Below are positions 17,700-17,877 of a stretch of 17,877 nucleotides of DNA, one piece after another. The notes beneath the pieces were generated by a model. The model saw nothing but the letters and a program-made list of their open reading frames with translations, did no database searches and had not been told where the DNA came from. How positions within the stretch are numbered: position 1 is the first letter of the stretch; each line of letters starts with the position of its first letter. Source of the DNA: Beroe ovata (taxonomy: Eukaryota > Ctenophora > Nuda > Beroida > Beroidae). A program made the translations under genes and the position numbers. The stretch lies in the NCBI GenBank assembly GCA_946803715.1, contig CAMPET010000454.1, positions 9,215-27,091 of the forward strand, given 5' to 3'.

Positions 17700-17877
17700 T
17701 TTAGCCAAGTCAAGTTTGAATCTGCAGACATCCTGGTAATTGGCGTACAGGGGGCTGAGAGACTTGCACCACTACAACTTATTATGTCACAGAGACCTTT
17801 TGATGGTTGCCAACGAAAAACGTTCTTCATTCCGATAAGCTGTGACGCGCGAAGCTCCATAGAGTTTTGGACTGTCA

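Larger units (their letters stand above)
15196..17877. other. Non-coding downstream region
   Basis: No gene is supported. Small frames on both strands (for example 16040-16228, 17214-17492 and 17672-17860) lack splice context or recognisable motifs. Visible structure includes a 36-nt tandem repeat at 15390-15472, four X-box-like palindromes between 16453 and 17204, a CCAAT/E-box cluster, a second copy of the TAATTA motif and an inverted repeat at 17611-17699. Confidence 0.55.

Noticed and set aside
17180-17860. Several 60-90 codon frames on both strands near the right edge, considered as exons of a neighbouring gene
   Set aside because: Frames overlap on opposite strands with equal length, show no domain or coiled-coil pattern, and lack matched splice sites. 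An exon cannot be excluded, but none is supported.
1-17877. CRISPR arrays, tRNA or rRNA genes, or a viral insertion
   Set aside because: There are no regularly spaced repeats, no cloverleaf-type A and B boxes that I could see, and no polymerase, capsid or integrase-like frames.

Overview
The window is animal (metazoan) nuclear DNA. It holds one large multi-exon gene with canonical GT..AG introns, a polyadenylation signal, microsatellites and long AT-rich non-coding stretches. There are no bacterial features such as operons or Shine-Dalgarno sites. The species cannot be fixed. The unusually intron-poor ANKRD26-type gene, short introns and CA/GT microsatellites suggest a marine invertebrate, but this is only an inference.

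Layout. Positions 1-2996: a CA/CT microsatellite at the left edge, then non-coding DNA with small inverted repeats and one RFX X-box-like palindrome (2124-2137). Positions 2997-3544 (minus strand): a probable small or partial gene in three phase-compatible exons. One exon weakly resembles the AKNA domain of a centrosomal protein. Positions 3828-4221: two abutting fold-back (MITE-like) elements. Positions 4431-4778: a CpG-rich block containing an almost perfect 98-bp palindrome. It lies between the two divergently transcribed genes and is the best promoter candidate. Positions 5309-14841 (plus strand): a complete ANKRD26-like gene in eight coding exons, followed by a 3' UTR with AATAAA at 15165-15170. 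Positions 15200-17877: non-coding DNA with a 36-bp tandem repeat, four more X-box-like palindromes and a promoter-like cluster (X-box, CCAAT, E-box) near 16450-16615.

Main gene. Joining the exons 5309-5468, 5594-11218, 11319-11407, 11507-11651, 12124-12265, 13860-13940, 14125-14350 and 14473-14841 keeps one frame across all seven introns. It gives a protein of 2278 residues: a basic MKKLF N-terminus, seven ankyrin repeats, about 700 residues of acidic Ser/Pro-rich disorder, a coiled coil of more than 1000 residues, and a short disordered tail. This is the architecture of ANKRD26, a mother-centriole distal-appendage protein. One exon of 5625 nt carries most of it.

How the parts may work together (inference). 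If the minus-strand gene is AKNA-like, two mother-centriole appendage proteins would lie head to head around one CpG-rich block, in a window with repeated RFX X-box-like motifs, the usual binding sites for control of cilia genes. Each link in that chain is individually weak and is marked as such.
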